A DNA stretch of 64,000 nt from Homalodisca vitripennis (Eukaryota > Arthropoda > Insecta > Hemiptera > Cicadellidae): assembly GCF_021130785.1 (NCBI RefSeq), contig NC_060207.1:194981501-195045500 (forward strand), given 5' to 3'. Below are positions 48,430-63,349 of this stretch, piece by piece (within the stretch, counting starts at the first letter, position 1; the number at the start of each line of letters is the position of its first letter). The translations under genes were made by a program, and so were the position numbers. The notes under the pieces were generated by a model. It was not told where the DNA came from and ran no database searches. It saw only the letters and a list, made by a program, of their open reading frames with translations.

Positions 48430-48960
48430 AGTGAACTGTTATCTGTGGCGGGTATGTGAGGTGGCGGTGACGCGACATGGCGGCAAGCTCGTCCCGTGTC
48501 ACAGACCGATTGGCGGTGTCCTTGAGCCCGGCACTACAGTACAGTGGGATGTATCAGTCCGCGCCCCGGTGAGACTCCTGCGCGGCCGACAAGTAGTGCC
48601 CCAACTGTCGCTCGCTCGCGCTCTCTCTCTCTCTGGCGGGGGGCGTCAATCTCGCCCCACCTCACCTCTCGCCTGCCTGCAGTCGTCATTACACCAGACC
48701 CCTGCCGCCTCTCGCTGCCCCGGCCCGGGTCCGTACACCGATACCGACCCACTCATCAACTATAATTGCATTAAAGTTGCATTTAAATGCAATCACGGTC
48801 GATCGGGCCCCTTTGATCTTTTGCACAGATCGTGTGATAACTTTTTATTTCTAAAACAGTTTTTCATTATGTTCACCCAAAAGAGCTCAATATGTGTAGA
48901 ACGACTACATTACTGCAGCAGTATTGGCTTTTGACATTTCATTAGTGTTATAAATAACGG
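48430..48960. promoter_or_regulatory. CpG-rich island with CT repeat (candidate promoter / 5' UTR)
   Basis: CG-rich with 'cgctctctctctctctggcg' at about 48619, 'gggggcgtcaatctcgcc' and 'gctgccccggcccgggtccg'. It resembles the island at 34.8-35.6 kb, whose GA tract would correspond to this CT tract on the opposite strand. Frames are open on both strands. The plus frame (48431-48934) begins without ATG and shows only low-complexity Pro/Arg/Ser. No product is recognised. Confidence 0.35.
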
Positions 48961-49489
48961 AACGCGCAGAGAGTGCGTGTGCGAATTCGGTCTGGAATCC
49001 AATATGCCTAATCTCTGCGGTTCTTCTACACAATATTCTAGTCAGAGCAAATTAATAACAATAATAGACAGTACCAACGTCATGTTATTTTTTCGTTGTC
49101 CTTTATTAGCGGTTTGCATTACTAGTGTGCTTAGAATGCTGGAACTCTGTAAATAGGGATACGCTACGTGAAACTGAAACCTATAGATCTACATGTTTCA
49201 CAACCTGTCATACAAATCGTTAAATAAGCTACACAAAAAGTGATTTTCTTTTAAACCATCAATCCATTAATATATGCGTGGGAAATACACAATTTAATGC
49301 ATAGATTATCATCTTTACACACAATTCTCTTAAAAATAGTTTAATCATTAAATAATTATTTTAAATGTAAAGGAATGGTTTATATGCATTGTAATGAATA
49401 CAATGGAATAATATTCAAGGATCGTATTTACGATCCTCTTTGAAACATATATGCAGAGAAATAATTCTTAATAAAGTAATAACAATATA
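48961..49489. other. AT-rich non-coding DNA
   Basis: Nothing recognised. Confidence 0.4.
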
Positions 49490-50140
49490 TTGGCTGAGCG
49501 TTATTGAAGTCTACCACTAGAAGGGCCGGAAGTTCTGTCTGTCTGTTCATCCACACGTATGTTGAAAACTAACTGACCTTTAGACTTGAAATTGTGCGTG
49601 AAGCTTCATTTCTATACGTGGAAAATTGAGATTGATAATGGTGCATGTCACTTCATGGGATTTGGCTGAGAGTTGTTCTTATGGATAACCATGATGGCAA
49701 CGAGGAAATATCAGAATAAATATGTTTGTAGACAGATTCAGTACACCCATTAGTAATTTTAACATAGGACAATATTAACATATGCAGCCTAACTGTCCCA
49801 ACACATTGTTATGGTGATTTGGTGTGTAGACTTTTATTATTTAAACACTGATATGATACCAAATTTAATGAAAAATAATGTGAATCTATATTGTGGCAAG
49901 ATATCTCGAGAAAGATTTCATTTGTAGACTTGACACTAAACTATAGACAGAATGAGTTCTATGATGATGCATGTCCAACTACGGAATTTGGCTTTGGCTG
50001 AGTGTCGGAATTTGGCTTTGGCTGAGTGGAAGCCTCAGTAGGATAACACAATTTCTTTTTTGTTTGCTGGTGGATGTAAAATTTATTTTTCCATATAATT
50101 CCTGTCGTTCTATCTGTCAATAATAAATCAAGCTATAGAC
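49490..50140 (+). repeat. Dispersed repeat family B, copy 5 (two modules)
   Basis: 'ggctgagcgttattgaagtc', 'ctgtctgtctgttcatccac', 'agacttgaaattgtgcgtga', 'agcttcatttctatacgtgg', 'gataatggtgcatgtcactt' and 'catgggatttggctgag', then from about 49900 a second module with 'agatatctcgagaaagattt', 'cagaatgagttctatgatga', 'tgcatgtccaactacgg'. It includes a 22-bp local duplication of the 'cggaatttggctttggctga' block at 49981-50025. Confidence 0.8.
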
Positions 50141-51050
50141 TTAAAGTTTAAACATTAAAATTACACACTCAATATTAACTTGGAAGGATATTGATGCCAT
50201 TTTTAGTCATGCAATACAAGAACTACAGACAAAAGAATCAAAATACTTATAACTAGGTATCACCTTGTTGTCATACTTTGAATAATAACATCATTATTAT
50301 CAAAGGCTTTCAACTAAAGTATGGTTAAATTGAATGTTTGTTGATTAAACAAAAATGTTAGTGATTTTAATAAATATATATTAACAATGGCCAGATGAAA
50401 GTTTTATTAAAAATCTAACACAAAGGAACTTTAAAAATTTTATTAGTTATACTAATAAATTCTTTCAAATTGATAATTTTAATAGGCAAAGTATTTTATA
50501 TGTAGCTATTTTTTGTTTTTTGTTTTTTTGGAAGGTTTACACTGTGTACTAAAAACCATTTGTTTACAAATTGTTATAAACTCCTTTATATGTTAGCCTG
50601 TCTTATTATTGTTACTCTTAATAGTTCTTTCAAAATAAACTTATGTGTTGAAGAAATAAAAATATTTAAATCTTATGTACTCTTGGTACATTTTAAAACT
50701 CAACATTAAATTGTCTACATACATATTATTCTTTTATTTGATTCAATAATATAAATATAGTTGAGTGCAGCAACTCCAAACAGAACTGGTGAATGTACTG
50801 TACACTAAACTGATCAGCTTGTTTGTTTCTCTGCTAGGTAGCAGCACCATTCAGTGACAGTGGTACATTAGTTTGAGATCTGATGTTCTCTGAGCACATT
50901 AAGCATTATAAATTGTAACTCATAATACATTTGAAATTGTAGAAATTGAGATTACAAGAGTTCTTTGTACTTTAGCGTACTATTGGATAAAAAGGTTACA
51001 GTTATGGTTTTGCACTAAACATTCTAGTAGCATGAAAAATCTTTAAAATT
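50141..51050. other. AT-rich non-coding DNA, last stretch of normal texture
   Basis: No gene recognised. Word composition is normal up to about 51050, after which it changes abruptly. Confidence 0.5.
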
Positions 51051-54000
51051 TAAGGGAAAAATTTAATGGAGTTCAATTCTTTTTTTTTTAGGTTGAAAAA
51101 TTTTTAATGGTTTTTAAAGGAACATGTTTTTTGGGTCGAAATTTTTTAAATTTTTTTTAAAGGATTTTTTTGATCTACCCTTTTTAAATCCCCTTTAAAA
51201 TTTTAAAAAAATTCTTTTAAATTCCCGCCAACTACCCCCGTAAACCCTTTCAAAATGTTAAATTTTGCAACGGACGGGAAAAAAAAAAAAGAAAAAATTT
51301 TTTTGGGAAAATTATGTGTAACAACCAAAAAACAGGTCTTCACTTTTTTAAAAAAAACTTTTTTGGAAAAATTTTTAAAGCAAGGATTTTAAATATTTAA
51401 ACAGAAAAATTTTTTTTTTTTTAATTGTCGCAAAAATTTTTTTTTAAAAAATTTTCAAAAAAGGTTTCAAAATATTTTGGAATTTTTTTATGGAAACATA
51501 AAAATTTTTAAAAAAAAATTTTTTAGGGACAGATTAGGAAAAAGCAGTATTAAAAAATTTGTTAAAAAAAATTTTAAAAAAAAAAATAAAAAAATTAACA
51601 AAAATTTAAAGGGGGAATTTTTAAACAAATTATTTTATTAAAATATTTCCTTAACCCAAAAAATTTAAAGAAGCTTTTTTTTTAATTTAAAAAAAACCCT
51701 AATTTTTTTTAAAAAAAATTTAAATTTTCAGGGTTTCAAAAAAACGCCTTAAAAAAAATTCAAAAAAATATTTTAAAATTCCCCCCCGGGGCCCCCGATC
51801 CCCCCCAAAAGGGGGTTTTTTTAAAAAGTTTTTTTCCCAAAGGAATCCAGTTTTTTTTTTTTTATTTAAAACGTCCCCTTTTAAAACCTGATTTATTTTA
51901 AAATACAAAAATTTAAACCCCTTAACCTTTAAAAAAAATTTTTTTACTTAAATTCTATTAAATAATAGTTTTTTTTTCCTTTTTTTCCCTTTTAAATATT
52001 GGAACAAATATCCGCTTTTTTTCCTTTTTAAAAATTTTAAAAAAAGTTTTAAAAACTTTTTCCATATTTAAACTTGTTTTTTTAACAAATTGACGGCTTT
52101 TTAAAAAAAATTTTTAAAAATAAATTTTAAGCCTGGTTCTTTTAAAAAATTTTTTTATTGTTTTGCGGAAAAAATTTTTTTATTTTTTCAAAGGAAATTT
52201 TTTTATTTTTTTTAATTTAAAAAAATTTTTTTTTTTTAAGAAAAAATTAGGGTTTAAGTTAAAAAAAAAAATTAGTATTATTTTGCAAAGCCCTTGTATT
52301 TTTTTTTTGTAGGTGGGGGTTTTTGAAATAAATTTTTCGAACAATATTTCATTTAAAGAAACCCTTGGTTTTTCAAATCATTCTTTTTTTGTATTTTATT
52401 TTTCAGTCCCAAATGAAACGTTGTTACATTGGGTGGTGCGGGTTTTTAATGGGAGGGGGGGGGGACTGTTGAGCAAAACACCCCCGGTTAAAGCACCGAG
52501 AACTGTTCCTGCCCTCGGTTGAAAGTTCCGGCTACGCACACCCGGGGGAAATTTTTTTAAAATTTTTTAAACAAAAAATTTTTTAAAAATTAAAATAAGG
52601 TGTGTAACCATTGAATATAAAGATGGGTGCAAACCAAAATTGGTTATATTAAAAAGTTTTCAAAAGATTTTTTAAAATACGTAGCCCCCACCCAACCCCC
52701 CAATCCGAAAATCCCCCAAATTAAAAGGTAAAAAAAAAAAATTCCAAAAAAAATTTTAAAAACCAGTTTTTAATAAAGTTTTTACCAAAGAAAACTTGAA
52801 AAAAAGAAACAAATTACAAAAACTTTAAAAAAAACGAATTTAACGTTTTTAAAAAACATGTTGGTACTTTTTTTTTAAAATTTGAAAAATAAAGAAAAAA
52901 AAATTTTTATTTAATTTTGAAAAAAAGGGAAAAACAAAAAAACAAAACAAAAAAAAATTTTTTAAAACCCTTTTTTTTTTAAAACAAAAAACCGGGAAAA
53001 GTTTTGGGAAGGGGAACATTATATTGGGATTAAAAGGGGAATTTTCCCCCTTTTAAAAAAAACCAAAACCTTACCCCTGGAAAAAAGGGGGTTTTGGGGG
53101 GTTCCCTTTCAAAGCACTAGCCCGTTTATTTGGGATGTCCAAATTCTTTGGTTTGGTACCCTGAACCCTTTTTTAAACCCCCCCCCAAAACAACTTTCCC
53201 AAATTTTTTTTTCCCCAAAAATTTTTTCGGGAAAAAATTCCATTTTTTTGTGGGAAATTCACAAATGAATACCGTATTTTTAAATTTCTAAGGTCAGTTG
53301 TTTCCAACTACACCAAAAATTAAAAAATTTTGTATTTTCTTAACTTTTAAATTGTTAGTTAATCCTGAAAGTTTGGGTTTTTAAAATTTTCACCGGTTTA
53401 AACCTTGTCATTGTAATAAAATAACGTTTGTTGAAAAATGGTTTTATAAACATTAATTATTTGATGGTGGATAATAAAAAATTAAACACCTTTTTCATTT
53501 ACTCAACGTTAAACACAAATTATTTCTTTTTTTCTAAAAAGTCACCAATCCAATTTTTTTGGTTTTAAGTAAACAAACTTAAATTGTTTTTCTTTGGATT
53601 TACCATCCATAAGGATCTTATTGGGGGAATGTTGCTTATTAAAAGGTTATTTGCTTATCATTTAAGGAGCGGATTTTTTCCTTCTGTTTTTTGGCCTTTG
53701 AAAAAAAAGGTTTCATGTTTTTTGTAATTTTGGAAGGAAGAAAATTTTGATTCGGGAAAAACCCCGGGTGGCTATAATTGCATTTTTAGTAATCGGATAC
53801 CGTGCCTTTTTTCCACGTCAAAGAACTACAAATGGGATCCCCCCTAAGGTTTTTAGAATTTTTTTTTAAAAAGGGGCCTGTTAATAAAACCTTTTTGTTT
53901 TTGGGAAAACCCGTAAATGCTTCACAGTTTCTCGATACCAGTTAGATGACTTTTTTTGGGTTTTTATTGAAGGAAAAAATTTTATTTTTTCTTCCACCCA

Positions 54001-56699
54001 CTATTACTTTTTTTGCCCAAAAATTAAATTGAGTAATTTCCCCCAAGATTTTTAATAATTCAAATACTTGTTTTTATTTATCCCAAATTTCTTATAAAAG
54101 CAAGCAAAAAAAAACGCAAAAAATAATAGTAAGGCATTTGGATAAATTAATAACTGTTGCTGACCAGGGGTTAGGAATTTGATATAGGCTTATAAAATTT
54201 CCCATATTTCAAGCCAACTCACACAACATAGGCTTCTAATAATTTTTTGGAAACAATGGAAATCTTTCACCAATATTACAACAAGGTAATAATATTAAAT
54301 AACTTTTAAAACTTTTTCATGTTTAAGTTGCTTTATTAAGTTAAAAAAATTTTTAAAACCAAAAAGAAATTAATTGATATTGGTAATTTTTAAAAACGTT
54401 TTTAATTTCCGTAATAACAAATTTGTTCCAATTGTGGTCAGAATTTAAAAAATTTAATTAAGGGCAAAATTTTTAACAAAAAAAAATTTTTTAACTAAAC
54501 GATATTCCTGTAATTCATTCCAAATAGTTAATAATTTCAAATTTAAATAAAAATTTTTTCAAAATTTTTCTTCCTATTTAAACCCACAAAAAATTTCTTA
54601 CCAAAGGAGATTGTGTAAAAAATTAATACCCATGTGGGGGAAGTTGGTTACATACAACATTTTTTTTTCAAAAGTTTTTTTCCAGGTACAATGGAATATT
54701 TTTTTTTTAAAATTTAAATTGTTGTTAAATTGCTTAAAAATAAACCCAATTTAAACTTTTTAGAAAATAATTTTTTCTAAGCTTTTTTTAAAAAAAAAAA
54801 TCGAACACCCCAAAAATGATTTCAAAATTTTTGAAATTTAATAAAACCAAAAACCCTAAAAGGGGAATTAATCTTTTTAAAAACCCAAAACTTTTCCCAA
54901 ACCCCTCAATGTAACGATTTCCTATTATCAGTTAAAATTCCCCTCTATTTTCCGGGGAAATTTCTTAATTCCCACAGAACCTTTTCTTTTTAATAAAAGT
55001 AACAAATAAATAAATTTTCATTTTAATATTAAAAAAAACTTTTTAATTTTAAATTAAAAAAATTTATTTAAATTTCATTAAATTTTTTTTCTAAAACCAA
55101 AATTTACCTTTTTTTAAAATTCAAACTTTTATCTAACGATCATAATATTTTTTAAAAAAATTTTTCCTGGTTTACCAAACCTTATAATTTTTTAAAAATA
55201 AAAACTTTTTAAAATAAAATACGTTCAAATACCAAATCAAATTACTTATTTTGTTAAATGATTCAAATAAAATATTAAAAAAAAAGGGTTCTTTTACAAA
55301 TTAACAGATTTTTTTTTTTCCAACCTCACTCCCCCCGGGAACATCATCCTGGGCCTTTTAATCCTGGAATCCCCAAAATGTGTTGATTTATTAATATTTT
55401 TCTTTTTTTTAAAATAAAAAAATTTGTATTAATTAATGAAGTCTAATTAGGATAATAGAATTGGAATTTTAACCGGAATAACCAATTCAAAAGTTCAGTT
55501 TTTATTATTAAAAATTTATATTATTAAATATTTTTTTTAAATTTAATGATTTTAATAAAAGCAAAATTATTATTTTAAAAATCTATTTTTCGAGGATTAC
55601 TATATTTCTTACCACCTTTTTATTTTTCAAAAATAAAAGTAAAATTTTAAATTTTTAAATTCAATAATAACATAATAAAATTGGTGAAAAAAATTTTTAT
55701 AAAAAGTTGGGATTTTTCAAAAATTTTTCTTTTAAATTAAAAAATTTTTAAAAAATAATTTATGTATTTTAAAAATTTTTTTGTCTTTATTTATCACTTG
55801 AAAAAATTTTTAAATATTTAAATTCCAAGGTAACAAATAGCTTTTAAAATTTTTCGTTTTGTATTTTAAGATTTTTTAAAATCCAAAAATTTTATAATTT
55901 TTTATTTTTATTATATCTAAATGATTTAAATATAAAAAAATTAAAACCCGGGGTGCAACTTTCAAAAAATTTATTTTAAATTTTATTATGTTTTCAAAAA
56001 AATAAAAGAATAAAATTTTTTTTTAACATTTATTTAAAAATTTGTTGTATTAAAATTTGGTAAATTGTTTTATATATTTAAAAAAACCCTTCAATTAAAA
56101 ACCCTTTTGGGGATGATGGCATTGGGTTAAAATTTTTTTTAAATTTTAAATAAAATTTGGATTTGATAAAGAAATTTCCTTAAATTAAAATATTAATTAT
56201 GAGTTTTAAGTTTTTTAAATATTTAATTTAAAAAAAAAATTTAAAACATATTTGCATTGCTTTTGATATTGTTAACTTTTTATGGTAAAGGTATATTTCA
56301 ATTGTTTCTTTTAAAACAAAAATAGAGCTAACCAAAAAAATTTGAAACTTAAAATTACCCCCACCCCCATAAATTTAATAAAAAAAAAATTTTCAAAAAA
56401 TTCAATTTTTTCCCCAAATTTTAACCAATTTTGGGGCCAACTTAAACCATTTTGGGCTTAAATATATAAAAATTTAAAATTTCAAAATACAATTTTTTTT
56501 AAACTTTTTTCTTTTAAAAATATCCAACAAAAAACAAAACCAAACCAAAAAGCCAAAAACAAAACCAATTTAAATTAGATAACCCAAAAATTAAAAAAAT
56601 GTTTAATTTCTATACAATTTTTTTTTTTATAAAAGCCATTTGAAAAACATTATTTTAAATTGTTCAAAAAATGTTTTTTTGACAAAAATTTATCTTACA

Positions 56700-57751
<1,052 letters not shown>

Positions 57752-58220
57752 TGCCTCCCAACAAACAGAACAAATCCACCAAAACTTTTTAAGAGAAGAC
57801 TTTTTCACGCTTTTCTTTTATCATAAACCCCTCAAATTTTTTTTTTCAAAGTAAAACCAATCCAAAAAATAAATTAAAAATCTGATTTGGTAAATTAAAA
57901 TGTTTTTAAATTAAAATTTGGGAAAAATAAATTAAATTTAATTTTAAAAAAATTTTCAAATTTTACTAAACCAATTTTTGAATAAAAAATAATAAATTTT
58001 AAATTTGTTAACTATCAGAAAAATGGTTATAATATCATAACTAAAAAATTTTATTAAAATAACTTGAAATCAAAAATAGGCCTAAAACAAAATGGTGTTA
58101 TTAAATTGTTTAAAATTTTACTTTAAAAAATTACTAATTTGGCCTATATAAATTAAAAAAAATAGTTTAAATCTGTTTTCAAATTTTAATGGTGTTATAA
58201 TATTTGTTTTGAAATTTTAG

Positions 58221-58279
58221 AAAATTCCCAGACTATGGACGCTCGTCTAAAACCCCCCAAGGAATTTTTACCCGTTCAG
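58221..58279 (+). CDS. Candidate degraded MTA exon (BAH, 'LKHRELFLSRQ' segment)
   Basis: Acceptor 'gaaattttag' and donor gtaatt (58280) bracket 59 nt. Entered in phase 1, as the exon at 14121-14214 requires, it reads K, NSQTMDARLKPPKEFLPVQ and ends on a codon boundary. The family has '..LKHRELFLSRQ' at this point. With a few neighbour-base overwrites, 'cgtctaaaaccccccaagg' and 'aatttttacccgttcag' correspond to it, keeping length and the L-K, F-L and final Q. Splice phase, order and strand all agree. The base errors of the region prevent certainty. Confidence 0.45.
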
Positions 58280-58848
58280 GTAATTTTAAGAAATTTTTAA
58301 TTCTTTTTATATTCCAAATTCAATTAGATTTTTACAGGATAACTCTAAATAAAACTTGTTTTAAGTTTGTGTGACTTTATTTTGTTTTTGTTTTTAAAAA
58401 AAATTATCCATTAAGTTACTAATTTTTAAAATTGGATTTCTTTAATTTAGACTAAAAAGCTATGATTTAAAAGTAAAAACCCCCAAAAATTTAAAAATTT
58501 TAATTTATTCAATTTAAAATTATTATTACGTTTAAAACACAATTTAAAGGTTTTAAGCTATCTTTCATAAATTTGATTGTAAATTTTTATATAAAATTTT
58601 TCCTTTAATTTAATTCCAAACCATTTCCTTATAACAGTATAACTATAAATCATTACGTAAGATTCAATTAAAATTTTTTAAATTAACTAAATTTTAATTT
58701 TTTTAAAATTTTTTAAATTCTTGTAAAGAAAAGCAAAACTCTTTTACTTCTAAAATCAAAATTGCTAAAAAGGTTTTTTTAAATAAGGGGATCCCAATTT
58801 TAACTTTTAAAGGGGTTTTTTTTTACCTTGATTATTTTTGCCTGCCAG

Positions 58849-59065
58849 AGTTCCTGCTTTGGACGGGATGCCAATAATTGGCGCCTGGACGAGGCTTTTG
58901 GGCCCCCCCCAAAATTGTTAGTATAAGGTGCCCCCAAAAGGGCCAACCTTTGAAAGAGCCATTGGAAAACGAAAAATTCCCAAAAATTACGGCTTGAACA
59001 AGTGTGTGGAACGAATTGACGTTTATTAAGAAATCCTTGGTTTATTTTGGGAAAAATTCAAATTC
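58849..59065 (+). CDS. Candidate degraded MTA exon region ('GKCSV..LNETESLLS')
   Basis: A good acceptor ('tttttgcctgccag', ending 58848) is followed by unusually complex sequence for this region. Near 58998-59035, 'aagtgtgtggaacgaattga' and 'cgtttattaagaaatcc' can be read as a damaged version of the family's KC...LNETESLLS segment: AACGAA for Asn-Glu, then TTTATTAAG for Leu-Leu-Ser. The first half does not align well to 'ETLPATHIRG'. The boundaries are uncertain and two exons may be involved. Confidence 0.3.
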
Positions 59066-60149
59066 TTGGCGGTCCCAAGGGGTTTTTCTCACTGTAAAGG
59101 TTTCAACAAGTTTTGTTATGTTAAATTTTTTATTTGCGTAAAAAAACGTAATTTTTTAGGTGGATAAAACATTTTCAAACTAAATTTTTAAATTTAATTT
59201 AGTTTAAAGTTCTTTCCCCAAATTAAATTTGTATAATCTTATTATAAAAAAAATTCTATTTTTAAAAGAAATAAATAAAAATACAAACGTTTAAAATTAA
59301 CAATAATAGTAAAATAAAAAATTTAAAAATTATAAAAAAAATAAAATAAATTAAAAAAAAATTTAACTAATTTAAAAATTAAAGGTGGGGAATTAATTTT
59401 AAATTTTTAAACTTTAAAACTTCATAAAAAATTTTAAATATTTTAAAAAAGAAAAATTGGAATTTTTAAAATTTAAAAAATTTTATAAAAAGAAATTAAA
59501 AAAGCTAAAATATTAAATTTAAACTTTAAGCACTTTATAAAAAATTACAAACTTTCCCATTTTAAGAATTGTAAAAAAATAATTAAAATTTAACTTAGGG
59601 CATACAAATTTTTTAAAGAGTTAATAAAAGATTACATATTTTTTAAGAGTAAAAATAAGGACTTTGTACGCTTTTAAAATTATTAGAAAAATTTTTAAAA
59701 AAGTCCTTAAGGTTATTTTTTGGAAATTTAATTAAATTTTTAAACTGTCCTTTAATTGATTTTGAGGAATTTAAAGAAATTTTTTTGACAAAAAATTTTT
59801 TTTTTTGTTAGTTATTTTAATTGGAAAATATCTTTAAATACAACAAATATTAATTAAAATTTTAATTTTAAAGAAAATTAATTTCAATCAAAATAAAACC
59901 AAAATATTTTATCGTTTTATTCAATTTTTTTACTTTGGTGGTAAAAAATAGCTTCCAGTTCAAGGTACCAATTTTTTTAATAATTCAAAATATGATCTTT
60001 TTTAAATTTTTCAAAACTTTTTATTTTTATTCTTTTTATTTCGGAAAAAAACTTTAAAACTAAAAAACCTATACGAATTAATTCTTTCCGGAATATTGTT
60101 TGTTATTAATTAAACCATCCAAAAATTTAAAATTTATTTGGACTTTGGG

Positions 60150-60363
60150 GGCCCAAGGGGAAAGGCCACAAAATAGGTACCGAAAATTTGTTTAATTTAA
60201 GCAGGAACCGCACTGCAAGTGGGATCTCCGATGCAATCATATGAAAATTAAGGCCCTTTTCTACGACAGGAATTGGGAAAACCAATTTTAAATTAAGGCG
60301 CCCCAGAAATAGGGAAAGGGTCCAACAATTAGACAAGGACTTTGAAGTCATGCTTGGTGTTGA
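60150..60363 (+). CDS. Candidate degraded MTA exon (end of BAH to ELM2 start)
   Basis: Blocks in the order expected of MTA proteins: 'tttaagcagg' (LLAD), 'gtgggatctccgatgcaatc' (RVGSRYQ), 'gacaggaattgggaaaacca' followed by 'attttaaattaaggcgcccc' (RKLE.....W.P), and 'ccaacaattagacaaggact' followed by 'ttgaagtcatgcttggtgtt' (DRQIDQFLVVARSVG). Each needs only small insertions, deletions or neighbour-base changes. A donor-like 'g(a)aagtttg' follows at about 60363, where the SVG/TFARAL boundary would be. The minus-strand frame over the same interval is a shadow. This is the best of the degraded exons. Confidence 0.5.
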
Positions 60364-63349
60364 AAGTTTGAATTTTAAACTCCTGTGGAAATTTTTCCCT
60401 GAATGTTAAATTTCAATTTTGACAACAATGGCTCCCCTCAATTTTGAGAGAGAATTTTAAACAAAAGTTTAAACCCAAGGAACCAATTTTTAAATGAAAT
60501 GAATCCCTTTTGTATTAACAAAATTTTTTCTTTAAATAACCCAAATCACATTTAAACTAACTGAACAATCCACTGTCAAAAAATGGGTACATATGCAAAA
60601 TAAAATAACAATTAATAACAAAATAAATAATTACCGTTCGTTATAAATTTAATACTTTTAAAAAGGTAATAACCCCAAATAAATAAAAAACCCTGAAATT
60701 TTTAATGGAACGTTTTTTAAATAAGGGCTGGTAAAATATTCAAAGGGGTTTTTAAATTTTCCAATCGTAACCATAAAAACCAATAATCAACCTTTAAATT
60801 TATTTAAAAGGTTATTTTTTTCCAAATTTTAAAAGAATTAACGTAACCAAAAAAGCTAAAAAACACATTAAAAAAACCCCTACCTGTTTAATTGAAAAAA
60901 AACCCTTCTAACTGGTAAAAAACCATTTCAGCTGGTTTTTCCCTTAAATTATGAGAATTAAAAACAAAAACCTCAATTCTGTATTTTTCTAAATGGAATT
61001 CATTTTGGGTCTTAAAAAATTTGGGAATTTTTTTTAAAAAAAAATTTTTAAACTTATCAAGAGATTTTGTTAAAAAAATTTATTTAACAAATTATTTTTT
61101 CCTCAATTTAAATTAATTTAAGGAAAAAAGTTTTTTTTTATTAGTCCTAAACCGAACGTGTATCTTCGTCGTTAATAAGGGGAAAAGGAATTTTTTATTT
61201 AACGTTTTTAACTTTAAAACAATTCATAAAAATAAAATTTATGTTTTTTAAATTAAAAATAAAAACTTTAATTAAATTAATACAATATTTTTAAAAAAAA
61301 ATTTGTTTCGGCCCATTTTTAATTAAAAATTAAACCCCTCCAAAAACAAATAAGGTAAGTTAAATTATTTTATTAGTTTAAATCAAAAAAAAATTTGAAC
61401 TACCGATTATTTTTATAAATTAATTTAAAAGCATAAATTTTTATTTTCTTCGGAAATTGGAAATCTTTGATAGCAAAACTCAACAATTATTGAACCTTTT
61501 ACCCTTTACAATATACAGTCAATTGCTTAAATGAAACTTTTTAATTCCCTTATTTGGAAAACTTATTTTGTGAAAAAAAACCCAATCAACATAGAAACCT
61601 TTTTTATCAAGGGAAAAAAAGGGTTAAAAATCCCATAAATTTTAAACCATTTTCCTGGTAATTTGGTAAATGACATTCAAAAATGTAGGCTCCCCCAAAA
61701 TTGGTTTTAAAAAAATTTTAACCTTGTCAAAGGGGGATATAATTTTTTTTTAATATATTTTTTTAAAACTTAAAATTTGAAATTTTAAATAAAGAAAGTT
61801 TTAATATTGTAAGTTTATATGTAACCCTTTTTGGTTATTTTTTTTAAAATTATTTTTTGAAATGTTGAAATCTTTCCCCAAATATTTAGTGATGATAGCT
61901 CACTATTTATTTTAGTTGTGAACACTAAAAATATCAGTACATAATTGAAGTAAAAGATAATGTTAGCAGAAAATTTTAAGATGGAGTTGATTCCATTTAA
62001 ACCCAATTTTCCATAAATTAAAAATTAAAAGGGTATAAATAAATACGCCCTTTATTTTCCAGAGAATGAGTGGATGAAAGTTGACAATTTTAAACAATTA
62101 GTAATTCAAAATTGAAATAGAAAAATTTTTAAATTTATTCTAATTTTATTGCTTGGATATTAAAAGTTGAAATTTACTTTTCCTCTAATTAAAATTGTAT
62201 AAATAAAATTTTATTTTAAAAGTTTGATTTTATTGAGTAGTATACAAAGTTTTTAAAAAAAAAGTTTTTAAAACATGGGAAGTATAGCAAACCCAAACGG
62301 AATAGTAATTAAAACATAAGTTTTCAAAAAAAATAAGGGAAATATCAGGAAATTAAATTTTAATATAAAGTAATTAAAAATTTAAATTTAACATTTTTGA
62401 AAAAAAAAAATTAATTCAACATTCCCCCAACCCTTTCAAAATTTAAATTTAAACCACAAGATATTTGAATTTTCCCCAAATAAAACCAATTGCATTCCCA
62501 TTTTTATTCTGTAAAACCATTTTTTAAACAATTTTTTAATGGATTGTTATTTTTTAATTTTAAATAAAATGTTTTAAAAATTTTTTTAAATTGATTTTCA
62601 AAGAAATAATCAAATTTATTTTTAAAAAAAATTTTAGTTTGTATTAAAAAAATGAGTCAAAATTATTACATAAAAAATATTTTAATAGGTAAAAAATTAT
62701 TTAAACAAACTCAAACTTTTTAAACATTTTAATTTTTTAAAATGGTAAAATAATATTTACAAAAAACATTTAAAAAAATTTCAAAAAGGTATTTTAAGTT
62801 GAAAGTAAAACAAAAAAAAAAAATGTTGATTCAAAATTAATAAAAGATTGGTAAAAATAAAATATTCATTAAAATTAAATTGAAAAATCGAATGAAAAAT
62901 AAAAATTTAAATTAAAAAAATTGTTTAAAATATTTAATAAATATTATACTAAAAAGTAAAAAAGTGACACTATTTTTAATTTCCCTTTAAACCAAAATTT
63001 TTAATAAATGAACTTTTAAAAAATTTACTTCCAGAAATTTTTACTTGATTTAAAAAAAATTTCCATTAATTAAAATTTTATTCTTCCAAAAAAATTCGTT
63101 AACACTAAATTTTTTTAATTACAAAGTTAGATGGTTTATTAAATATTTTATAATTTACAAATATATAAGTTTATTGGAAATGTAGTACTATTATTGGGGA
63201 AATTTTTTTGTAACTTTACTACATATTATTGGTAAAACCCTTTTGGTTTCACAATAAATTAATTTTAAAAAATTATAAAGAAACGATTTTTGAATTTAAG
63301 CCAAGCTAATTATTAATAAACGCCCAATTGCTAAAATTATTAAATTTTA

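Noticed and set aside
48431..48934. 167-codon frame as a gene
   Set aside because: No ATG start, low-complexity GC-rich reading, and both strands are open. Better explained as a CpG-rich promoter-like island.
60127..60351. 74-codon minus-strand frame as a gene
   Set aside because: The plus strand of the same interval resembles an MTA exon; the minus frame is its shadow.
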